From JBGTBQ01 sp041749275 (GTDB lineage Bacteria > Acidobacteriota > Blastocatellia > Pyrinomonadales > Pyrinomonadaceae): a stretch of 16,881 nucleotides of DNA. Shown here piece after piece: positions 6,516 through 13,889 of the stretch; position 1 is the first letter of the stretch, and every line of letters starts with the position of its first letter. Location of the stretch: the NCBI GenBank assembly GCA_041749275.1, contig JBGTBQ010000022.1:1-16881 (forward strand). The letters run 5' to 3'. The position numbers and the translations under genes are program-made. Under the pieces are notes generated by a model. It was given only the letters and a program-made list of their open reading frames with translations, was not told the origin of the DNA and made no database searches.

Positions 6516-7073
6516 ATGATGAAGATCGGTTACGCGCGCGTCTCGACGCAGGAGCAAAATCTGGACTTGCAACTTCAGGCGCTGAAGCAAGCCGGCTGCA
6601 AGAGAATCTTTCGGGAGAAAGTGTCTGAGGCGAGCCGCCAACGCCCGGAGTTCCTGCGGATGCTGGACCAGATTCGTGAAGATGACACGATAGTCGTCTG
6701 GAAGTTGGATCGACTGGCGCGCTCGACCAGAGACCTGTTGGAAACAATGGAGACGATCCGCGAAGCCGGCGTTCGCTTCCAATCGCTCTCAGAACCGTGG
6801 GCAGACACGACGACGCACGCCGGGAAGATGATTATGACGGTCTTTGCCGGCATCGCCGAGTTCGAGCGCGATCTCATCCGCGAGCGCACCGCTGCCGGAC
6901 GCAAAGCGGCGAAGAGCAGAGGGGTGCGGTTCGGGCGTCCGCCGAAGCTCAATGCGGAGCAGGAACAACTGGCCCGCAGGCTGATCGGCGAAGGAAAACC
7001 CGTGAGCGAGATCGCCAGAACCTTTAATCTCCATGTGGCGACCATCTACCGGCTGTCAGGCGTTCCGGCTTAA
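6516..7073 (+). CDS. tnpR: Serine resolvase (TnpR family)
   Basis: A 185-residue small serine recombinase. The catalytic serine is S10 in YARVSTQEQNLDLQ. The conserved VVWKLDRLARSTRDL stretch (60-74), GKMIMTVFAGIAEFERDLIRER (the long helix) and GRPPKL hinge follow. The C-terminal helix-turn-helix is VSEIARTFNLHVATIYRL. The length is full for a resolvase/invertase. In Tn3 elements it resolves cointegrates at res, and the six half-sites just upstream are likely its own binding sites. The second codon is also ATG, so the start could be 3 bases later. The gene occupies almost all of the mini-element and its TAA falls inside the right inverted repeat. The reading frame is intact, so activity is plausible. 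Confidence 0.95.
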   Translation: MMKIGYARVSTQEQNLDLQLQALKQAGCKRIFREKVSEASRQRPEFLRMLDQIREDDTIVVWKLDRLARSTRDLLETMETIREAGVRFQSLSEPWADTTTHAGKMIMTVFAGIAEFERDLIRERTAAGRKAAKSRGVRFGRPPKLNAEQEQLARRLIGEGKPVSEIARTFNLHVATIYRLSGVPA

Positions 7074-7106
7074 GCGAGTTTTCTGTTCCGTTACTCCCCA
7101 ACACCC
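7069..7106 (-). repeat. Right 38-bp inverted repeat of the resolvase mini-element
   Basis: Reverse-complement partner of 6282-6319 with two mismatches. It contains the resolvase stop codon (7071-7073). Immediately after it the Crp/Fnr remnant begins. Confidence 0.9.
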
Positions 7107-7358
7107 ATGTTGATGACGCACGACCACGCGCCGGTGGACGAGTTCGAGATGAAGCACGAGTTCATGGCGATGATGCTCGGCGTGACCCGTTCCGTGGTCA
7201 CGAGGGCCACCGGCCGTCTCCAAAAGGAGGAGATGATCCGCTACACACGTGGGCGGGTGACCGTCGTCGACCGGGACAGGCTGGAGGCGACCGCCTGCGA
7301 GTGTTACGGGGTGGTGAAAGCAGAGTACGCGCGTAACGCGCATACCTGGAGGGCGTGA
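7107..7358 (+). pseudogene. Crp/Fnr-family regulator, C-terminal DNA-binding half only
   Basis: The 83-residue frame begins exactly at the mini-element edge with MLMTHDHAPVDEFEMKHEFM, continues with MMLGVTRSVVTRATGRLQ (the recognition helix region) and ends in the family tail ATACECYGVVKAEYAR. In intact Crp/Fnr proteins this segment follows a W-L-L-M-T-H-D junction, so about 150-180 residues containing the cyclic-nucleotide-like sensor domain are missing. The missing part is not present before the mini-element, where the lipoprotein gene ends. ATG 7107 could produce a free winged-helix domain, but no ribosome site is visible. It stops one base before the dehydrogenase start. Crp/Fnr regulators of the Dnr/Nnr type often control NO reductase, so this was probably the operon's own regulator. 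Confidence 0.75.
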
Positions 7359-7359
7359 G

Positions 7360-8424
7360 ATGGCAAAGATGCGCGCTACTGTTTTCCACGGGGTGAACGA
7401 CATTCGAGTTGATGAAGTTGAACGTCCGCGCGCGGGAGTCGGCGAAGCCGTCATTCGCGTCACGCTGACGACCATTTGCGGCACCGACCTGCACATCGTG
7501 CGCGGCGAATATCCGGTGAAGCCCAGCCTCGTCATCGGTCACGAGCCGGTGGGAGTGATTGACGAACTCGGCCCCGGAGTAACCGGCTATGAGGTCGGTG
7601 AACGAGTACTCGTGGGCGCAATCACGCCCTGCGGCCAGTGCCGCGCGTGTCTGTCGGGACAGCTTTCGCAGTGTGGTCATGGCGAAGGCTTCGAGGCTCT
7701 GGGCGGCTGGCGCTTTGGTAACACGATCAATGGCGCGCAGGCCGAGTACCTACTCGTGCCATACGCGCAGGCCAATCTCGCAAGGATTCCGGACGAGTTG
7801 ACCGACGAGCAGGTTGTCCTCCTCTCCGACATCGCCTCGACAGGGTTCAGCGGCGCGGAGTCTGCACAAATCAAGATAGGCGACGCCGTGGTCGTCTTCG
7901 CGCAGGGGCCAATCGGATTGTGCGCCACCGCCGGGGCGAAGCTGTCGGGCGCGTCTCTCATCATCGCGATAGATGGCGACCGGAATCGCCTTGAGATGGC
8001 GCGCGAGATGGGCGCGGACGTGACGATTGATTACAGCGAATCGGATGTGGTCGCGGAAGTAAAGAAGTTGACCGGCGGAGGGGCCGACGTTGCGATTGAG
8101 GCGCTCGGCACGCAGGAGACTTTCGAGTCGGCGCTGCGCAGTCTGCGACCGGGCGGCACGCTCTCCAGCCTCGGCGTCTATTCAGGCAAGGTGCAGATTC
8201 CTTACGAAGCATTTGCGGCGGGGCTGGGCGATTACCGCATCGTCACGACGCTGTGCCCCGGCGGCAAGGAGCGGATGAGGCGACTGATGGAGGTGGTCAG
8301 GCACCGCCGCGTCGATCTCACGCCATTGCTGACGCATACCTTCCCGCTTGATGACATCAAGGAGGCGTATGACCTCTTCGGCAAGCGCGCTGAAGGCGTG
8401 ATCAAGGTGGCCATCAAGCCATGA
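7360..8424 (+). CDS. Zinc-dependent alcohol dehydrogenase (secondary-alcohol dehydrogenase type)
   Basis: A 354-residue medium-chain dehydrogenase. The catalytic-zinc ligands appear as C40 in ICGTD, H61 in GHEP and D157 in LLSDIASTGF, the C-H-D set known from thermophilic secondary-alcohol dehydrogenases. A structural-zinc loop CGQCRACLSGQLSQC (C91, C94, C97, C105) is complete. The Rossmann turn is AQGPIGLCA, and an acidic residue (IAIDGD, about 205) suggests NAD rather than NADP. The substrate cannot be read from the sequence. A GGAGG ribosome site overlaps the end of the regulator remnant. It sits directly upstream of the NO reductase, 31 bp apart. Zinc dehydrogenases of another subclass reduce S-nitrosoglutathione, so a nitrosative-stress role is possible but unproven. 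Confidence 0.9.
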   Translation: MAKMRATVFHGVNDIRVDEVERPRAGVGEAVIRVTLTTICGTDLHIVRGEYPVKPSLVIGHEPVGVIDELGPGVTGYEVGERVLVGAITPCGQCRACLSGQLSQCGHGEGFEALGGWRFGNTINGAQAEYLLVPYAQANLARIPDELTDEQVVLLSDIASTGFSGAESAQIKIGDAVVVFAQGPIGLCATAGAKLSGASLIIAIDGDRNRLEMAREMGADVTIDYSESDVVAEVKKLTGGGADVAIEALGTQETFESALRSLRPGGTLSSLGVYSGKVQIPYEAFAAGLGDYRIVTTLCPGGKERMRRLMEVVRHRRVDLTPLLTHTFPLDDIKEAYDLFGKRAEGVIKVAIKP

Positions 8425-8455
8425 AACGTGGATACGGAGTAAGGAACAGACTTTT

Positions 8456-10711
8456 ATGAAAAAGCTCTGGATAATTTTTATCGCGATATTTGTATTTTCG
8501 TTTGCGATATTAGGCTGGGTCGGCACGGAGATTTTCCGCCAGGCCCCGCCGATTCCGCGCGAAGTCGTGACGACCGATGGCACGGTTCTGATTGCTGCGG
8601 AAGAAATCTCCGACGGGCAGAACGTCTGGCAGGCGATGGGCGGAATGGAGAGCGGCTCGATTTGGGGACACGGCTCATACGTCGCGCCCGATTGGTCGGC
8701 GGATTATCTGCACCGCGAAGCGGTCTTTATCTTGAACGAATGGTCGCGGCAGGATTTCTCAAATGACTATGACAATCTGGCTTCAGAACAAAAAGCGATC
8801 CTGCGTCAACGTCTGCAAGACACGGTACGGAAAAATAACTATGACGAGGCGACGGGCCGGCTCACTATAGAGCCGGTTCGCGCCCGCGCCTTTGAAGATA
8901 ATCTCAAACACTACACCGATATTTTCGTCAACGGTAAAACCGCATACGCCGTCCAGCGCAACGCACAAGCAGACCCCGCCAAACTTCATCGGTTGAATTC
9001 CTTTTTCTTTTGGACTTCGTGGGCCTCGGCGACCAATCGCCCGAACAACACAATTTCTTACACCAGTAATTTTCCGTCCGAGCCGCTCGTCGGCAACGTG
9101 CCGACCAGCAGCGCCATTGTTTGGACAGGGGTCAGCGTCATCATGCTGTTGGCGGGCATCGGCTGGTTGGTTTGGTATTACGCCTCGCGCGAAACGGAGA
9201 GCGTGTCGGACGATGTGCCGGATGGTGACCCTTTAATCGGCGCACAAATATCGCCTTCGCAAAAAGCGACAGTCAAATACTTTTTCGTCGTCACGCTTCT
9301 ATTCCTGTTGCAGATCGCGATGGGAATGCTGACCGCGCACTACGGCGTGGAGGGCGGGGGATTTTTCGGATTTCCGCTGGCCGACTATCTGCCGTACGTA
9401 GTGACGCGAACCTGGCACACGCAGATCGGGATTTTCTGGATTGCGACGGCGTGGCTCGCCGCCGGACTTTTTATCGCACCATTTATCTGCGGCTACGAAC
9501 CGAAACATCAAAAGTTGGGCGTGGAGGTGCTGTTCGTTGCGTTACTAATCGTGGTCCTGGGTTCGATGGCCGGGCAATGGCTGTCGGTCATGCACATGCT
9601 GCCCGGCAGCCTTTGGTTCTGGTTCGGACACCAGGGCTACGAATACGTTGATTTAGGCAGAGTCTGGCAGGCAGCGCTTTTTGTCGGGCTGCTCTTGTGG
9701 CTTTTCCTGATTGCGCGCGCCGCAATCCCCGCGCTCAGGAGAAAAGGCACGCCGCGATCTCTGATAACTCTCTACTTTTTATCAACGGCGGGAATCGCTC
9801 TGTTCTACAGTCCGGGACTTTTTTGGGGAATGCGCTCGCACTTGTCCGTCGTCGAGTATTGGCGGTGGTGGGTGGTGCATCTGTGGGTCGAAGGATATTT
9901 CGAGGTGTTCGCGACGGTCGTCATCGCGTTCCTGTTCGCCAAGCTGCGCGTCATTCGTGCCGAGAGCGCCGCGCAGGCGGCACTGCTTTCGGGCGCGATC
10001 TATTTGAGCGGCGGAATTATAGGCACGCTGCATCACCTGTATTTTTCGGGAACGCCCACGGTGGCACTCGCCTTCGGCTCGGTGTTTAGTGCGCTTGAGA
10101 TCGTGCCCCTGCTCTTGGTCGGGCACGAAGCGGTGGCGAACATCCGTCGTTCCAAAGTGCGTCCGTGGCTCAGTCAGTACAAGTGGGTGGTTTATTTCTT
10201 TGTCGCCGTCGCGTTCTGGAATCTGGTCGGCGCTGGGATATTCGGGTTCATGATCAATCCGCCGATTGCGCTCTACTACATGCAGGGCTTGAACACGACG
10301 GCGGTGCACGCGCACGGCGCGCTCTACGGCGTCTACGGCACGCTCGGACTCGGACTGATGCTGTTTTGTCTGCGGGCGATGAAGCCGGAACTCAAGTGGA
10401 AGGAGCGACCGATCTGGTTTGCGTTCTGGGCCATCAACATCGGTTTGATGTTGGAGATCGTCTTGAGCCTGCTGCCGGTCGGTTTGCTGCAAACTTATCA
10501 ATCGGTATCAGTCGGCTATTGGTCGGCGCGGAGTTCCGAGTTCATGCAGACGGACCTGATGCAGACCCTGCGTTGGATGCGGATGATCGGCGACACAGTA
10601 TTCGCCCTCGGGGCACTCGCGTTCGTCTATTTCGCACTCGATTTAATGTGGCAACGCCCTGAGAAGAAGGCGGTAAACGTTCCGCCGCCGGCGGCGGCAG
10701 AAGTCGTCTAA
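8456..10711 (+). CDS. norB: Quinol-dependent nitric oxide reductase (qNOR)
   Basis: A 751-residue single-chain NO reductase that reduces 2 NO to N2O at the inner membrane with electrons from quinol. An N-terminal membrane anchor and a roughly 200-residue periplasmic domain (GQNVWQAMGGMESGSIWGHG) mark the quinol type, in which the cytochrome c subunit is replaced by a fused domain without a CxxCH site. The catalytic core has the expected features: WHTQIGIFW (H321), WFWFGHQGYEYVDLGRVWQ, HLWVEGYFEVF (H475 and E479, non-haem iron ligands), GTLHHLYFSGTP (H526, H527) and AVHAHGALYG (H618, H620, haem ligands). A long series of membrane helices follows throughout. The length matches the family. An AAGGA ribosome site lies upstream. 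It may serve detoxification, since no other denitrification gene is in view. Confidence 0.96.
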   Translation: MKKLWIIFIAIFVFSFAILGWVGTEIFRQAPPIPREVVTTDGTVLIAAEEISDGQNVWQAMGGMESGSIWGHGSYVAPDWSADYLHREAVFILNEWSRQDFSNDYDNLASEQKAILRQRLQDTVRKNNYDEATGRLTIEPVRARAFEDNLKHYTDIFVNGKTAYAVQRNAQADPAKLHRLNSFFFWTSWASATNRPNNTISYTSNFPSEPLVGNVPTSSAIVWTGVSVIMLLAGIGWLVWYYASRETESVSDDVPDGDPLIGAQISPSQKATVKYFFVVTLLFLLQIAMGMLTAHYGVEGGGFFGFPLADYLPYVVTRTWHTQIGIFWIATAWLAAGLFIAPFICGYEPKHQKLGVEVLFVALLIVVLGSMAGQWLSVMHMLPGSLWFWFGHQGYEYVDLGRVWQAALFVGLLLWLFLIARAAIPALRRKGTPRSLITLYFLSTAGIALFYSPGLFWGMRSHLSVVEYWRWWVVHLWVEGYFEVFATVVIAFLFAKLRVIRAESAAQAALLSGAIYLSGGIIGTLHHLYFSGTPTVALAFGSVFSALEIVPLLLVGHEAVANIRRSKVRPWLSQYKWVVYFFVAVAFWNLVGAGIFGFMINPPIALYYMQGLNTTAVHAHGALYGVYGTLGLGLMLFCLRAMKPELKWKERPIWFAFWAINIGLMLEIVLSLLPVGLLQTYQSVSVGYWSARSSEFMQTDLMQTLRWMRMIGDTVFALGALAFVYFALDLMWQRPEKKAVNVPPPAAAEVV

Positions 10712-10721
10712 CCATTCCATT

Positions 10722-11021
10722 ATGGATATAAAAATCACGGGAGATTCGACAACACTTGCGCGCCCCGGCGAGGGGCTGAAGACCGAGAAGATGCCGGGCC
10801 ACTGGGTGCTGGCCCGTCTCGGCAAACGCGTCCTGCGTCCCGGAGGGATGGAATTAACGCGCCTGATGCTCAAGCGTCTTGCCATCCGGCCCTCAGATGA
10901 AGTGATAGAGTTCGCGCCCGGCATGGGCACGACCGCACGTCTGACGCTCGCGCTCGCGCCGTCCTCCTACACGGCCGTCGAGCGTGACGAGGCGGCGGCG
11001 AAGATCGTCGGAGCTATCTGA
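10722..11021 (+). pseudogene. SAM-dependent methyltransferase, 5' part, ended by a frameshift
   Basis: The first 99 residues of a class I methyltransferase. VIEFAPGMGTTARLTLA (about 62-78) is the S-adenosylmethionine-binding motif I, and AVERDEAAAKIV follows as motif II. The frame then runs GAI-stop. One frame away the DNA continues as YLTRPGQNGVVGSASETGLP, the sequence expected next in the protein, so a single base appears to be missing near 11011-11014. Restoring it gives one protein of about 273 residues. It starts 10 bp after norB with no clear ribosome site, so translation may be coupled. The substrate is unknown. This may be a real mutation or a sequencing error. Confidence 0.75.
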
Positions 11022-11041
11022 CGAGACCCGGACAGAACGGT

Positions 11042-11542
11042 GTGGTAGGCAGCGCCTCCGAAACCGGCCTGCCCGCGGAGTCCGCAACGGTCGTCTACGG
11101 CGAGGCGATGCTTACGATGCAGACCGAAGAGGTAAAGCGGGGCATTGTCCGCGAAGCCCATCGCCTGCTAAAGCAGGGCGGGCGCTACGCGATGCACGAG
11201 ATGTGTCTCGTGCATGAGGGCCTGGACGATGACGCGAGGCGAGAGGTCGAGCGAGACCTCACGGGCGTCGTGCATCACGGCGTGAGGCCGCTGACCGTCG
11301 CGGAGTGGCGGCGGCTGCTCGAATCCGAGGGCTTCGAAGTTAAAGCTGTCGAGACGACATCAATGAGTCTGTTGGAGCCGTGGCGACTCGTCAAAGATGA
11401 AGGAGTTATCGGGGCGCTAGGGTTCGCCCTGAACGTGCTCAGAGACGGCAAGGCGCGGAGCAGAGTGTTTGAGATGAGGGGGACTTTCAGGCGCAATCGC
11501 AAGCTCCTCGCCGCAGTCGCGCTACTGGGAGTCAAGCAGTGA
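11042..11542 (+). pseudogene. SAM-dependent methyltransferase, 3' part (out of frame with the 5' part)
   Basis: The C-terminal two thirds of the same methyltransferase. ASETGLPAESATVVYGEAML contains the usual motif around the fourth strand, and HRLLKQGGRYAMHEMCLV the fifth strand after the L-K-P-G-G-like turn. The frame is open back to 11014, so the GTG at 11042 is only a nominal start with no ribosome site. The end is complete (ALLGVKQ-stop) and the reading frame is otherwise clean, so the frameshift is either recent or an error. The cupin gene follows after 36 bp. Related methyltransferases that begin with a G-H-W-V-L-A-R-x-G-K-R stretch are often found with cupins. Confidence 0.7.
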
Positions 11543-11578
11543 GCAGCTTTGACCGGCTTCAAGTAATAGAGAGCAACT

Positions 11579-11917
11579 ATGGGTGACAAAGAGCAGGTAG
11601 AGGCATCGAGCACAGAAGTGAAACCGCTCGCCGAGCTAGTACAATACCAAGACGGCTCAATCGTGAGCCGCGTGTTGTTGAAGAGCAAGGGCGGCACCGT
11701 CACGCTTTTCGCCTTCGGCCAGGGTGAAGGCCTGAGCGAGCACACCGCCCCCTTCGAGGCGCTCGTCTTTGTGGCGGACGGCGAGGCGGAGGTAGAGATC
11801 GCCGGGGAAGTTTACAGTGTGAGGCAAGGTGAGACGATCACGCTTCCGGCAAACATTCCGCACGCAGTGAGGGCGATGACAAGGTTCAAGATGCTGCTGA
11901 CCATGATACGGGCATAG
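11579..11917 (+). CDS. Small cupin-domain protein
   Basis: A 112-residue single-domain cupin. Motif 1 is GLSEHTAPFEALVFVADGEAEV (H55, E60) and motif 2 is GETITLPANIPHAVRA (H95). The second histidine of the usual H-x-H pair is replaced by alanine (H-T-A), leaving a reduced His/Glu/His metal set. Metal binding is therefore possible but not assured, and a sensor or binding function is as likely as an enzyme. It sits in the operon between the methyltransferase and the GCS2-CBS gene, with an AGAGAG ribosome site. Cupins of this kind recur in stress operons, but the precise role is unknown. Confidence 0.85.
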   Translation: MGDKEQVEASSTEVKPLAELVQYQDGSIVSRVLLKSKGGTVTLFAFGQGEGLSEHTAPFEALVFVADGEAEVEIAGEVYSVRQGETITLPANIPHAVRAMTRFKMLLTMIRA

Positions 11918-11936
11918 AACGTAGTCAGAACAAGCA

Positions 11937-13889
11937 ATGGGCGAACATCAAATCGAGCAGGGCGTAGACGACCGGCAGATGCGTGCGTTCACGAAGGCGT
12001 TGCTCAAAGACCTCGGTGCGCTCGAGCAGATGCTCGACACCGGCCGGATCGAGAGCGGCGTGCGCCGCATAGGCGCGGAACAGGAGATGTTCCTCGTTGA
12101 TGCTCAGTTCCGCCCCGCTCCGGTCGCCGTCGAGATCATCGAGAAAGTAAAAGACCCTCGCATCACCACCGAGATCGCGCGCTTCAACCTCGAAGCCAAC
12201 CTCACTCCGCGCCTGTTCGCAGGCGATTGCTTTCGCCGGATGGAAGAGGAGATCAAGGACGTCATCGGGCTGGTGCGCGAGGGCGCGCGCGCCTGCGGCG
12301 CGGACGTGTTGCTCGCCGGGATACTGCCGACGCTGCAAAGGTCTGACCTCCAGTTGAGCAGCATCACGCCCAGCCCGCGCTACCTGCAACTGAACGAAGC
12401 CATCATGCGCCTGCGCGGTGGCGCAATCTCGGTGCACATCAAGGGGCTCGAAGAGGTGACCGTCGCCTCCGACAACATCATGCTGCTCGCGAGCAGCACG
12501 AGCTTTCAGGTTCACCTTCAGGTCGGCCCCGCGGAGTTCGTGCCGCTCTATAACATGGCTCAGGCCGTGACCGCGCCGGTGCTGGCGGCGGCGGTCAACT
12601 CGCCGCTCTGGCTCGGCAACCGCCTGTGGCAGGAGACGCGGATCGCCCTCTTTCAGCACTCGGTGGACGCGCGGTCGCGGCCCGAGCAGGCGCGCGGCTT
12701 CCCGACGCGCGTCGGCTTCGGCGAGCGTTGGCTGGAGGGGTCGGTCATCGAACTCTTCCGCGAGGACATCGCACGCTTCCGACCGATCATGACGGCCGAG
12801 ACGGACGAAGACTCTCTGGAAGTGCTCGCGCTCGGTGGGGCGCCTCGCCTCGGTGCGCTGTGCCTGCACAACGGCACGGTCTGGTGGTGGAACCGTCCCT
12901 GCTACGGCGTGAGCGAAGGCAAGGCGCATCTGCGCATCGAGAACCGTGTGCTCCCGTCGGGGCCGACCGTCCTCGACGAGATGGCGAACGCCGCCTTCTT
13001 CACGGGGCTGATGTCGGCGCTGCCCGAAGAGTACGGTGCGATAGATGGGCGGATGACGTTTGATGACGCCAGATCAAACTTCTGGGCCGCCGCGCGCCAC
13101 GGCCTGAAGGCGCAGTTCACGTGGGTTGACGGGCGGAGCTACACCTCCGCCGCGCTCATCCTCGAACACCTCATGCCGCTCGCGCGCGCCGGACTTGAAA
13201 AGCAAAAGATTGACGCGGCGGACATCGACCTCTACCTCGGCACGCTCGAAGAGCGCGTCCGCATGGGGCAGACCGGCGCTCAGTGGGCGCTCTCCTCGCT
13301 CGCCGGAATGGGGAAGAAGGGGACGCGCGACATGCGCCACCGCGCGTTGGCCTCTGCCATGCACGAACTACAGCAGACGGGCGAACCCGTGCATCGCTGG
13401 CGTGTCATCGAGCAAGGCGAGTCGGAGCAATGGTCTGATAGTTACCGGACGGTCGGGCAGTTCATGACGACCGATCTGTTCACCATGCGACCCGACGAGT
13501 TGATTGACCTCGCCGCGAGCGTGATGGACTGGCGGCACATCCGACACGTGCCGGTCGAAGACGAACAGGGGCGACTGGTCGGGCTGCTCTCCCACAGGAC
13601 ACTGTTGCGACTGCTGGCGCGGGGCCTGCCCGACGGCGAGCCCATCGCAATTCGCCAGATCATGAAGACCGACCCCGTCACGGTCGCGCCCTCGACGCCG
13701 ACGCTCGAAGCCATCGAACTGATGCGCACGCACCGGGTCGGGTGCCTCCCCGTCGTCGAGGACGGGGCACTGGTCGGCATCGTCACGGCGCAGGATTTTC
13801 TCGTCGCCTCGGCCCAACTCTTCGAGCAACATCTGACCATGCCCGTCGGGGCCAAAGCGTCGGCAGTCAGGTCGGGAAGGGTGCGATGA
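11937..13889 (+). CDS. Glutamate-cysteine ligase family (GCS2-like) protein with C-terminal CBS domain pair
   Basis: A 650-residue fusion. Residues about 25-490 are a GCS2-type carboxylate-amine ligase domain: RRIGAEQEMFLVDAQ (ATP/Mg-binding acidic residues), NLEANLTPRLFAGDCF, LPTLQRSDLQLSSITP, AAVNSPLWLGNRLWQETRIA, RIENRVLPSGPTVLDE. Such domains join glutamate to an amine such as cysteine with ATP. Two CBS domains follow (about 506-565 from VGQFMTTD, and 572-630 from IRQIMKTDPVTV), which commonly bind AMP/ATP and could tie activity to energy state. The substrate is not determinable here; a glutamyl thiol would suit the NO-stress setting. Its stop overlaps the next start (ATGA), so the VIT gene is coupled. 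The domain call is firm; the function is inferred. Confidence 0.88.
   Translation: MGEHQIEQGVDDRQMRAFTKALLKDLGALEQMLDTGRIESGVRRIGAEQEMFLVDAQFRPAPVAVEIIEKVKDPRITTEIARFNLEANLTPRLFAGDCFRRMEEEIKDVIGLVREGARACGADVLLAGILPTLQRSDLQLSSITPSPRYLQLNEAIMRLRGGAISVHIKGLEEVTVASDNIMLLASSTSFQVHLQVGPAEFVPLYNMAQAVTAPVLAAAVNSPLWLGNRLWQETRIALFQHSVDARSRPEQARGFPTRVGFGERWLEGSVIELFREDIARFRPIMTAETDEDSLEVLALGGAPRLGALCLHNGTVWWWNRPCYGVSEGKAHLRIENRVLPSGPTVLDEMANAAFFTGLMSALPEEYGAIDGRMTFDDARSNFWAAARHGLKAQFTWVDGRSYTSAALILEHLMPLARAGLEKQKIDAADIDLYLGTLEERVRMGQTGAQWALSSLAGMGKKGTRDMRHRALASAMHELQQTGEPVHRWRVIEQGESEQWSDSYRTVGQFMTTDLFTMRPDELIDLAASVMDWRHIRHVPVEDEQGRLVGLLSHRTLLRLLARGLPDGEPIAIRQIMKTDPVTVAPSTPTLEAIELMRTHRVGCLPVVEDGALVGIVTAQDFLVASAQLFEQHLTMPVGAKASAVRSGRVR

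Larger units (their letters stand above)
6282..7106 (+). mobile_element. 825-bp resolvase-only Tn3-type mini-element (38-bp inverted repeats, res, tnpR)
   Basis: Two 38-bp inverted repeats (36 of 38 identical) begin GGGTGTTGGGG outside and end CTCGCTTAAG inside, the classic size and end sequence of Tn3-family terminal repeats. Between them are only a res-like region and one serine resolvase gene, whose stop codon lies inside the right repeat. There is no transposase, so movement would need one supplied in trans. The flanking pentamers are ATGAT and ATGTT, similar but not identical. The repeats are unrelated to those of the transposon at 674-4629, so this is a separate element. Confidence 0.85.

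Noticed and set aside
9782..10501. Minus-strand open frame (239 codons) inside the NO reductase
   Set aside because: Composition is Arg/His/Gln-rich with no domain, and the plus strand encodes the conserved catalytic helices.
10682..10697. Perfect 16-bp palindrome CCGCCGCCGGCGGCGG at the end of the NO reductase gene
   Set aside because: It encodes a Pro-Pro-Pro-Ala-Ala-Ala tail, so codon repetition explains it, and no T-run follows for a terminator.
11925..12929. Minus-strand open frame (334 codons) opposite the GCS2-CBS gene
   Set aside because: Arg/His/Ala-rich shadow typical of high-GC antisense frames; the plus-strand gene has clear domains.
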